Positions 1 through 4,098 of a stretch of DNA of 5,748 nucleotides are shown one piece after another. This stretch comes from Methanobacteriota archaeon (lineage in GTDB: Archaea > Halobacteriota > Methanocellia > Methanocellales > Methanocellaceae): contig JAEZKS010000223.1 of NCBI GenBank assembly GCA_023436075.1, forward strand, positions 1-5,748, given 5' to 3'. Below the pieces are notes generated by a model that was given only the letters and a program-made list of their open reading frames with translations, was not told where the DNA came from and searched no databases. The translations under genes and the position numbers were made by a program. The first letter of the stretch is position 1, and each line of letters opens with the position of its first letter.

Positions 1-58
1 ACTGTGCGGACTGTGTGGACTTGGTGTTACGTCACGGGGTAGCGTATCAACCGATTCA

Positions 59-71
59 CGAATGACATTCG
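59..71. repeat. 13-base palindrome just past the ykgJ-like stop
   Basis: CGAATG and CATTCG flank a single A, giving a perfect 6-base inverted repeat that ends two bases from the stop codon of the minus-strand Cys-cluster gene. It may form a small 3'-end hairpin for that mRNA, but no T-run follows it on the minus strand, so a terminator role is only a guess. The remaining bases 1-58 hold no gene that I can support. Confidence 0.4.
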
Positions 72-72
72 A

Positions 73-612
73 TCAAAGTCCGGCCATTGCCTCGTCCATG
101 AACAGCTTGTTCCGGTTCTTATTGATCAACAGTATCCGGTAGATGTACGGCTTCGCTCGCTCGTAGATGAAAGTCCCGTGCAGGCTGTAGTAGATAGACG
201 TCATGATCATGGCCACCATGTATTTCTCCCGGACGCGTTCGTCATCGTTGACCTTCGCGCCTGCCCTCATCTGCTGTATCGTGCAGGACGGCGGCATTTT
301 TCCCCGCAAGTACTGCATGCTGCCGAATATGGTCGACGGCATGTGCTTGCAAAGCAGAGGCTTGACAAAGTGTATCGAGCACAGTCCGTCATCCAGGAAT
401 GGGCAGCCCTTGTCGCGTTTCAGGTATGCCATCGGGGCGCTGTTTCCGACGCCTACTTCCGTACAGTACCGGATGAAGAACTCGTCGGGCTCGAGGCCGA
501 GGAAATCGGCAATGCGAAAAATGTCGTCAAGTGTCAGCGGGATCATGCTGTCCGACTTGCAGCAGCCCCCACACTGCTTGCAATGGAATTGCTCCGTCGT
601 CGTCTCGATCAT
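73..612 (-). CDS. YkgJ-family (Zn/Fe-chelating CxxCxxCC) Cys-cluster protein
   Basis: This 179-residue protein has the layout of the YkgJ/UPF0153 zinc- or iron-chelating family. The N-terminus carries C11-x2-C14-x2-C17-C18, followed by C50, C70 in a G-C-P-F-L motif, C78 and C88 in a P-L-L-C-K-H motif. These eight cysteines match the usual family pattern. The family is thought to bind a metal ion or Fe-S cluster in the cytoplasm; its biochemical role is poorly known and no substrate can be named. The C-terminal third (about 110-179) has no further cysteines and looks helical. The ATG at 612 is preferred because a TATA-like box at 650-660 puts transcription start near 628, a leader of about 16 bases. 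No gene follows closely downstream, so it is probably transcribed alone. An inverted repeat covers the predicted start site. Confidence 0.85.
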   Translation of the reverse strand: MIETTTEQFHCKQCGGCCKSDSMIPLTLDDIFRIADFLGLEPDEFFIRYCTEVGVGNSAPMAYLKRDKGCPFLDDGLCSIHFVKPLLCKHMPSTIFGSMQYLRGKMPPSCTIQQMRAGAKVNDDERVREKYMVAMIMTSIYYSLHGTFIYERAKPYIYRILLINKNRNKLFMDEAMAGL

Positions 613-621
613 CTATATTAC

Positions 622-660
622 CCGTTTGTTGAGAATATACAAACGGCAGCTTTATAATAT
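622..660 (-). promoter_or_regulatory. Promoter with operator-like inverted repeat for the Cys-cluster gene
   Basis: On the minus strand ATATTATAAAG (660-650) is a good TATA box, predicting a start near 628. The perfect 8-base inverted repeat CCGTTTGT (622-629) / ACAAACGG (639-646), with a 9-base spacer, sits between the box and the start site. This is where an archaeal repressor would block polymerase or TFB. It could instead be a hairpin, but most of it would lie upstream of the transcript. Confidence 0.5.
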
Positions 661-706
661 TATTTTAAAGAGAAATAAACAAATAAATTTTCCGACCTTA
701 TTTTAT

Positions 707-728
707 ACAGGTTTTTTCCAGAACCTGT
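707..728. repeat. 7-base inverted repeat between xerA and the Cys-cluster gene
   Basis: ACAGGTT (707-713) and AACCTGT (722-728) are separated by 8 bases. The repeat lies between the xerA terminator and the TATA box of the Cys-cluster gene. It could be a second regulator site or a backup 3' hairpin; nothing seen decides between these. Confidence 0.35.
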
Positions 729-771
729 GAAGAAAAACCGGGTGTGATGATCTACCGTTGCACGGATCATC
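729..771 (-). terminator. Probable xerA terminator
   Basis: GATGATC (746-752) pairs with GATCATC (765-771) around a 12-base loop, overlapping the xerA stop codon. Reading on along the minus strand, a GGTTTTTCTTC tract follows (738-728). Archaeal RNA polymerase stops at T-rich tracts, so the five T are the main signal and the hairpin may be incidental. Confidence 0.45.
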
Positions 772-1591
772 GTCCCAGCGGATGGGTACGCCCGTACATC
801 TCCTTGAGATCATCAACATTGTAGTGAGTATAGATCTGAGTAGTGTTAAGCGATGCGTGGCCGAGCAGCTTCTGGATGGCGACCACGTTGCCGCCGTTCT
901 GGAGCATGTGGGTCGCAAAGCTGTGTCGCAGCTTGTGCGGCGTGACGTTCTTGGTGATGCCCGCGCGACGCGACAGCACCTTGATGTTCCGTTGCACCGT
1001 GCGCGGAGTGAGATCGATCAGCCGGTCTCCCTCGCCGAGCCCCTCGGTCTCGCAGTAGTGAAGGATGTCGTTGACCATGTCTGAAGGGATCAGCACGATG
1101 CGCTCCTTGGCGCCTTTGCCGAACACCTTGATCGTCTGCCGATCGAAGTCGATGTCTCGCCGGCGGATGTTGATCAGCTCCGATACGCGGACGCCGGTCG
1201 CGTAAAGCATGCGGACGACAATGCGGTCACGCGCGTCGATGGCCGTATCGATCAGCTCCCGCATCTCCCCGATGGTAAGATAGACCGGGGCCTTTTTATC
1301 CATCTTGATGCTGTTGATGCCCCTGGTGGGGTTCGTGCCGATATACCCGTTATCGGCCATGAACTTATAGAATGATTTCAGCACGCTGAGAACGTTAGAC
1401 GCAGTTGCCTTCGACAGGTTACGCTCGAACATCAGGTGGTTCAGGTACCTGATCACGTCAGTCCTGACGATGCTTTCTATCGGTTTGCCAGAATAACGCT
1501 CGAAGCTGCGCAGCACCTGATCGTACTGCCGTATGGTCCCGGCGCTCGAAGATAGCCTCTTCTCATCCAGGAATACGCTTACGTAATCCAC
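767..1591 (-). CDS. xerA: XerA/XerD-type tyrosine recombinase
   Basis: With the GTG start at 1591 the product has 274 residues, normal for single-subunit archaeal Xer proteins. The N-terminal SAM-like core-binding domain covers roughly residues 1-95 and the catalytic domain the rest. All six catalytic residues are present: R135 (A-T-G-V-R-V-S-E-L), K159 (G-K-G-A-K-E-R), H219 and R222 (H-K-L-R-H), H245 (L-L-G-H) and nucleophile Y254 (T-Q-I-Y-T-H-Y). Archaeal XerA resolves chromosome dimers at a dif site without XerC/XerD partners; that role is inferred by family. A TTG at 1663 would add 24 residues, mostly hydrophobic and unlike the family N-terminus, with no Shine-Dalgarno sequence, so I prefer GTG with GGGGATGGAG just before it. 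The gene lies close to a tRNA, but its compact size and full Xer motifs point to a host recombinase rather than a phage-type integrase. Confidence 0.9.
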   Translation of the reverse strand: MDYVSVFLDEKRLSSSAGTIRQYDQVLRSFERYSGKPIESIVRTDVIRYLNHLMFERNLSKATASNVLSVLKSFYKFMADNGYIGTNPTRGINSIKMDKKAPVYLTIGEMRELIDTAIDARDRIVVRMLYATGVRVSELINIRRRDIDFDRQTIKVFGKGAKERIVLIPSDMVNDILHYCETEGLGEGDRLIDLTPRTVQRNIKVLSRRAGITKNVTPHKLRHSFATHMLQNGGNVVAIQKLLGHASLNTTQIYTHYNVDDLKEMYGRTHPLGR

Positions 1592-1606
1592 TTCTCCATC
1601 CCCGAT

Positions 1607-1615
1607 ACTTATAAT
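1607..1615 (-). promoter_or_regulatory. Weak TATA-like box before xerA
   Basis: ATTATAAGT on the minus strand resembles a TATA box, but its centre is only about 20 bases from the GTG at 1591, slightly too close for a start site upstream of that codon. A second candidate, TTTATTTATCG at about 1705-1695, would instead serve the TTG at 1663. The promoter is therefore unsettled. Confidence 0.25.
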
Positions 1616-1663
1616 GGAAATAACGACTAGAAAAGCATTGTCCTGCCTGTCGAAACGGCACAA

Positions 1664-1859
1664 GGGGTACCGAACGGCTTATCTATGACGAGCGATAAAT
1701 AAAATGAGTTTCTCCGCCCGCCAATCGGCCGGCCGTATGTACGTGCGCAACATTTGCCTTTTTCACAACGTTCATATAGTAAAAAGTGCCCATTATTCTC
1801 CGAAACCTATATGTTTCGACAGAACGCACATAGATAATTGCGTTTAGCGATTTGAAGGC
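1664..1859. other. Intergenic spacer between divergent xerA and tRNA-Cys
   Basis: No coding potential that I can support. The spacer holds a 10-base palindrome CGGCCGGCCG (1726-1735) and a 6-base inverted repeat CGAAAC/GTTTCG around CTATAT (1801-1818). A weak plus-strand TATA-like ATAGATAAT (about 1829-1838) lies about 26 bases before the tRNA. The two transcription units diverge here, so promoters for both should lie in this stretch. Confidence 0.4.
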
Positions 1860-1932
1860 GCAGGGATGGCAGAGCGGCTAATGCGGCAGACTGCAGATCT
1901 GTTTTTTGGGAGTTCAACTCTCCCTCCCTGCA
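1860..1932 (+). tRNA. tRNA-Cys (GCA), divergent
   Basis: Folded by hand, this is a complete cloverleaf. The acceptor GCAGGGA (1860-1866) pairs perfectly with TCCCTGC (1925-1931). The D stem is GCAG/ATGC. The anticodon stem GCAGA/TCTGT has a final G-U pair, around the loop CTGCAGA with anticodon GCA at 1893-1895. The T stem GGGAG/CTCCC holds TTCAACT. U8, A14, G15, G18, G19, U54-U55-C56 and A58 are present; there is no intron and no encoded CCA. Methanogens often charge tRNA-Cys through SepRS/SepCysS, but no gene for that is in the window. Three oddities: the discriminator is A73 where tRNA-Cys is almost always U73; the variable loop is five T, so position 48 is T rather than the usual C partner of G15; and the resulting T6 run (1902-1907) lies inside the gene. 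It could be a second, altered or failing copy. Confidence 0.88.
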
Positions 1933-1942
1933 TTTATAGTCA

Positions 1943-1947
1943 TTTTT
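1943..1947 (+). terminator. T5 terminator after tRNA-Cys
   Basis: A run of five T begins 11 bases after the tRNA 3' end, fitting oligo-T termination of archaeal tRNA transcripts. Confidence 0.45.
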
Positions 1948-1967
1948 GAATGGTTGTATACGTTGAG

Positions 1968-2091
1968 CCTGTGGTTGAACATGAGGTACACGACGTACGC
2001 AACATACATAAAGGACTGTTAACAGAAGGCTTAGCATTGCCAATTTTAAATGACCGTCGTGTACCATGTGTACTTTATGTTCAACCACGGG
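1968..2091. repeat. 124-base imperfect inverted repeat (MITE-like or hairpin RNA)
   Basis: The outer arms CCTGTGGTTGAACAT (1968-1982) and ATGTTCAACCACGGG (2077-2091) pair over 15 positions with one T-G. The inner arms GGTACACGACG (1985-1995) and CGTCGTGTACC (2055-2065) pair perfectly over 11. Between outer and inner arms the left side has 2 bases and the right side 11, and the right side carries a duplicated GTGTAC (2059-2064, 2068-2073). The central 59 bases contain the palindrome CTGTTAACAG (2016-2025) and no ORF. Two arms of about 26 bases around a short non-coding core resemble a MITE or an insertion-sequence relic, but I see no clear target-site duplication. A plus-strand hairpin RNA is the alternative. 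Confidence 0.7.
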
Positions 2092-2174
2092 ACAGCCCAT
2101 ATAAAAAGAAATTCAAAGGATCATAAAATTCTTCTTTAGGATTTATTGTTGAAACTGGCTATTTTTCAAATCGG

Positions 2175-2192
2175 ACTTAACACTTGTTAAGT
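2175..2192. promoter_or_regulatory. 18-base palindrome, possible operator
   Basis: ACTTAACA and TGTTAAGT flank CT, an 8+2+8 perfect inverted repeat typical in size for a dimeric regulator site. It lies about 25 bases upstream of the TATA-like box proposed for the candidate RNA at 2245-2403, so it could be its operator or activator site. No function is shown. Confidence 0.4.
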
Positions 2193-2215
2193 AAAATTAA
2201 GGGTTTAGATGAGCC

Positions 2216-2226
2216 TTTGATATAAT
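2216..2226 (+). promoter_or_regulatory. TATA-like box before the candidate RNA
   Basis: TTTGATATAAT on the plus strand, centred near 2222, would place transcription start at about 2248, close to the first base (2245) of the first stem of the candidate RNA. No clear BRE is visible, so this is weak evidence. Confidence 0.35.
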
Positions 2227-2244
2227 CATGCAAATTACTATGTT

Positions 2245-2403
2245 GCCGGCCGTTCCTTCAAGGTAAACGAAACGATCGGCGGTCCGGGGCTTAGTTAAAA
2301 TTGATTGGTGATAATACGATATGGGGTTAAGGAATTCACCGATGGGGGTACTTAATTAAGCCCCGGACAATCAGTTAATTGGCTTGCTACTTAATAGATT
2401 TTT
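2245..2403 (+). ncRNA. Candidate structured non-coding RNA, family not recognised
   Basis: Three helices fold in order. Stem A pairs 2245-2256 with 2269-2280 (12 positions: 9 Watson-Crick, 1 G-U, 2 C-A mismatches). Stem B pairs 2282-2298 (GTCCGGGGCTTAGTTAA) with 2352-2368 (TTAATTAAGCCCCGGAC), 17 contiguous pairs of which one is G-U. Stem C, nested inside B, pairs ATTGGTGA (2304-2311) with TCACCGAT (2336-2343), 8 contiguous pairs with one U-G. The wobbles in B and C would be A-C mismatches on the other strand, which favours plus-strand RNA, although stem A is neutral. A TATA-like box lies about 25 bases upstream and a T5 run at 2399-2403 could end the transcript. It does not look like RNase P or SRP RNA in size or layout. 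A DNA-level repeat or attachment site remains possible. Confidence 0.5.
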
Positions 2404-2489
2404 CCACTTGCACTTTTGAAACTATAATAATAAACTGTTATAGACTTGCCTGACGTATAAGCATTTGATAAAAATATAACGCCGGTGAA

Positions 2490-2513
2490 ATAAATCGGGG
2501 GTAGCCTCCCCCG
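2490..2513 (-). terminator. Hairpin terminator of the KGG gene
   Basis: CGGGGG (2496-2501) and CCCCCG (2508-2513) form a perfect 6-pair stem with a 6-base loop, 34 bases past the stop codon of the small minus-strand gene. On the minus strand it is followed by GATTTATTT. It resembles an intrinsic terminator or an mRNA 3'-end stabiliser. Confidence 0.6.
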
Positions 2514-2547
2514 TTTGATTCAGTCGTCAGCCTTACCGCTATAAAGC

Positions 2548-2715
2548 TTATCTCTCGGCTGACTTGCCCTTCTCGATGAGCTCTCTGACTTTCTGGCCGC
2601 CCTTGTGGCCTATATCGCGGTAGAAATCGTGGCCATGCCTCTGCTTCGTGGTGTTGCCACCACGCCTGCCTGCCTCTCTTACGCTAATGTCTCCTTTAGA
2701 TTCTTTCCTTGCCAT
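2548..2715 (-). CDS. Small KGG-motif (con-10/GsiB-like) stress-type protein
   Basis: A 55-residue, strongly basic and hydrophilic protein translated from ATG at 2715 to TAA at 2548. It carries the KGG repeat family pattern twice: a degenerate first unit around residues 14-28 (E-A-G-R-R-G-G-N...H-G) and a full second unit (H-D-F-Y-R-D-I-G-H-K-G-G) around 29-40, followed by a charged helix ending in I-E-K-G-K. Proteins with this motif (GsiB, con-10, plant Em-like) are linked to stress or desiccation and are probably disordered; no enzymatic function is known. It stands as its own unit: a TATA box at 2744-2759 predicts start near 2723, so the leader is about 8 bases with no Shine-Dalgarno sequence, and a hairpin terminator follows. 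The MC1 gene lies 100 bases upstream on the same strand. Confidence 0.85.
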   Translation of the reverse strand: MARKESKGDISVREAGRRGGNTTKQRHGHDFYRDIGHKGGQKVRELIEKGKSAER

Positions 2716-2743
2716 AACAATCACTAAATCAGTAATATATAGA

Positions 2744-2759
2744 CTTATATATAAAAATA
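2744..2759 (-). promoter_or_regulatory. TATA box of the KGG gene
   Basis: TATTTTTATATATAAG on the minus strand is a strong TATA match; its centre near 2749 predicts a start around 2723, eight bases before the ATG. It lies just downstream of the MC1 terminator. Confidence 0.6.
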
Positions 2760-2776
2760 TGCCAAAATAATTATTG

Positions 2777-2800
2777 AAAAAATAAAAAGTAAAAGGGAAA
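2777..2800 (-). terminator. T-rich terminator of the MC1 gene
   Basis: Past the MC1 stop the minus strand reads through TTTCCCTTTTACTTTTTATT and on into a T6, with T-runs of 3, 4, 5 and 6. Multiple T-runs without a hairpin are the classic archaeal terminator. Confidence 0.7.
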
Positions 2801-2815
2801 TTATTGCTTTTGATT

Positions 2816-3187
2816 TTATTTCTTGGTGGCAGGAACCTTGAAGAGCGACTTAGGGTTTCGCTCGAGCTCGCTGTAGTCGAGGTTTGCCGTTCCTACCTTC
2901 TCTACGTTTGCCTTGTATATCTTGCCCTGCTGTTTCGACGCCGCTTTCTTGATCCATTCAGGCGCGTTGGCAGGGGCAGGAACGAGCTCTCTCTTGCCCT
3001 TGAAGTAGTGGACCTTTTTAGTGCCCTTTTCCCTGAGCACGATGTTTGTGACGCCACGATTGGCCGCTTTCAGCGCCGCGTCCCGGGGCTGGGCCCCGCA
3101 ATAGGTTCCGATCTCCTCTCCCTGCTCATTGATCAGGCCAAAATTCTTCTTGTCTCTGCACTCAGAGTCAGTGGACTTGTCTACCAT
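2816..3187 (-). CDS. Chromosomal protein MC1 (DNA-bending nucleoid protein)
   Basis: The 123-residue product matches the MC1 family across residues about 14-80: K-N-F-G-L, then Q-P-R-D-A-A-L-K-A-A-N-R-G (33-45), L-R-E-K-G-T-K-K-V-H (51-60) and the proline-rich loop P-A-P-A-N-A-P-E-W (70-78). MC1 is a small basic monomer that binds and sharply bends DNA in methanogens and haloarchaea, coating the chromosome. W78 fits the conserved loop tryptophan of Methanosarcina MC1 (W74). The second tryptophan of that protein (W61) is Lys here, and about six residues are missing after A-A-N-R-G. The C-terminal tail (about 85-123) is longer than in the 93-residue Methanosarcina protein, which suggests a divergent paralogue. 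ATG 3187 has a good Shine-Dalgarno GGGAGG (3203-3198) ten bases upstream, unlike the leaderless neighbours. A T-rich terminator follows. Confidence 0.92.
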   Translation of the reverse strand: MVDKSTDSECRDKKNFGLINEQGEEIGTYCGAQPRDAALKAANRGVTNIVLREKGTKKVHYFKGKRELVPAPANAPEWIKKAASKQQGKIYKANVEKVGTANLDYSELERNPKSLFKVPATKK

Positions 3188-3413
3188 ATATAATCAGCCT
3201 CCCTGGGCATTGCCATATAGCTCTATGCCGATACGACGCCTGGCATCATGCGCCCGCGTCGGGCATGTTCTGGCAAACCGCCCTTTCGTAGCCGGATTTA
3301 GATATGCCGGAACTGACTATATAGAGGTTTTGCTACAGAAAATTAGCGGAAGGCATCTGTCGCCCCCGTTTTCATGAGAATATTCAGGAAATCCGCCTTC
3401 CTTGGAGGACTTT
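3188..3413 (-). promoter_or_regulatory. MC1 upstream region with Shine-Dalgarno and candidate TATA boxes
   Basis: GGGAGG at 3203-3198 is the clear ribosome binding site. Two TATA-like boxes compete: CTATATAG (3317-3324), predicting start near 3294 and a leader of about 107 bases, and CTATATG (3220-3214), predicting start near 3191, which would leave out the Shine-Dalgarno. The first is therefore favoured. A CATG..CCC/GGG..CATG hairpin (3247-3267) would then lie in the leader. No coding gene is seen in this stretch. Confidence 0.4.
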
Positions 3414-4061
3414 CTACCCGTCTTCGCCGTTTTCGGCCCGCTCCGATGGGAATTCCCCGGTGATCCAGCACGCGTTGGCCTTTCTGAACACGATCTCTTC
3501 CCGGTGCAGGAACCGATCAGTGGCATCCTTTTCCATGCCAGCGCGCCGGCATTCGAGAAGGACCTGGGCGCGTCGTCGCTCCCAGCGGCGGCTGATCTCT
3601 TTCAGGTCTTCTGCCGCTTTCTCCGCGAATTCTGGAGTCGTGCACCCCTCGGCGTCCCTCATATTCAGGCGGACGAATATGCTGCTCCGGCCCGTTGCCG
3701 GCGGCCGTTCCTTCCTTGTGAGATCAGGCATGACGGCGGCAGCAGCAGGCCCGGATTCGATAGCCCCCGGCGTCGCGTCTTCCACGATCGATCCGCCCAG
3801 CGCCCGGATCTTCTCCGAAAATTCGGAAATGAACTCTTTGTTGTCAGAATCGACGAACATCGTCATGGGCATGTCGCCCGTGAACGAGTCGCTGAGGATC
3901 ATATCCATAACTGACTTGTCGATATAGACGCCATCGCCCGTCGCTCCGTTGATCCATCCGTTCTTTCCACTCGCCCATGACATCCCGAACTTCTTGATGA
4001 CGTTTTTCAGTTTGACCTTGTTTTCCGAGTAGACCTGATGAGGGATGGCGATCTTGAGCAT
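3414..4061 (-). CDS. Hypothetical protein, unrecognised
   Basis: I do not recognise this 215-residue protein. There is no signal peptide or membrane segment, so it is probably cytoplasmic. Residues 1-97 look like a compact alpha/beta domain (hydrophobic M-L-K-I-A-I start, basic K-L-K-N-V-I-K-K, a G-W-I-N-G-A-T-G-D-G turn, M-F-V-D-S-D). Residues about 98-125 form an Ala/Pro/Gly linker. Residues about 126-200 are highly charged and helical, with R-R-W-E-R-R-R and two cysteines, ending in an acidic tail. It has no known catalytic motif. ATG 4061 is supported by a strong TATA box (4087-4098) predicting start near 4066, essentially leaderless. It follows the peptidase gene by 36 bases but with its own promoter, so the two need not be co-transcribed. 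Coding seems real from the length, the promoter and ordinary amino-acid use. Confidence 0.7.
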   Translation of the reverse strand: MLKIAIPHQVYSENKVKLKNVIKKFGMSWASGKNGWINGATGDGVYIDKSVMDMILSDSFTGDMPMTMFVDSDNKEFISEFSEKIRALGGSIVEDATPGAIESGPAAAAVMPDLTRKERPPATGRSSIFVRLNMRDAEGCTTPEFAEKAAEDLKEISRRWERRRAQVLLECRRAGMEKDATDRFLHREEIVFRKANACWITGEFPSERAENGEDG

Positions 4062-4086
4062 ATATCTATCATCGATGCCGGCAGGC

Positions 4087-4098
4087 TATATATTTTTT
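4087..4098 (-). promoter_or_regulatory. TATA box of the 215-residue hypothetical gene
   Basis: AAAAAATATATA on the minus strand, centred near 4092, predicts start near 4066, about five bases before the ATG. It abuts the stop codon of the upstream peptidase gene. Confidence 0.6.

Larger units (their letters stand above)
1933..2547. other. Long gene-free region with several structured elements
   Basis: No protein gene is supported on either strand in about 600 bases; only trivial ORFs of about 12 codons occur, plus one minus-strand frame antisense to the tRNA. The stretch is richer in A and T than the coding regions around it. It contains a long inverted repeat (1968-2091), an 18-base palindrome (2175-2192), a candidate structured RNA (about 2245-2403) and the terminator hairpin of the KGG gene (2496-2513). 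The pentamer GTTAA occurs five times on the plus strand between 2018 and 2378. Confidence 0.6.

Noticed and set aside
743..771. C/D box RNA, from a GTGATGA C-box-like match
   Set aside because: No D box (CTGA) lies at a suitable distance, and the match is part of the xerA terminator inverted repeat.
767..1932. Integrative element: tyrosine recombinase beside a tRNA gene as attachment site
   Set aside because: The recombinase has the length and motifs of a host XerA, and no second copy of the tRNA 3' end is seen in the window, so no att pair can be shown.
1807..2100. 97-codon minus-strand ORF
   Set aside because: It runs antisense through the whole tRNA and through the inverted repeat, and the product has no family resemblance.
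2229..2359. Two short plus-strand ORFs of 12 codons (2228-2266 and 2321-2359)
   Set aside because: They are very short, with no Shine-Dalgarno or composition signal, and are better explained as chance frames inside the candidate RNA region.
2282..2370. H/ACA guide RNA, because ACA sits at the base of stem B with an internal loop above
   Set aside because: The lower stem is 17 pairs, too long for the usual spacing from pocket to ACA, the ACA overlaps the paired C, and no clear K-turn is visible.
3402..3914. 170-codon plus-strand ORF
   Set aside because: It is the antisense shadow of the 215-residue gene, which has a strong TATA box; the plus-strand frame has no promoter and an atypical composition.
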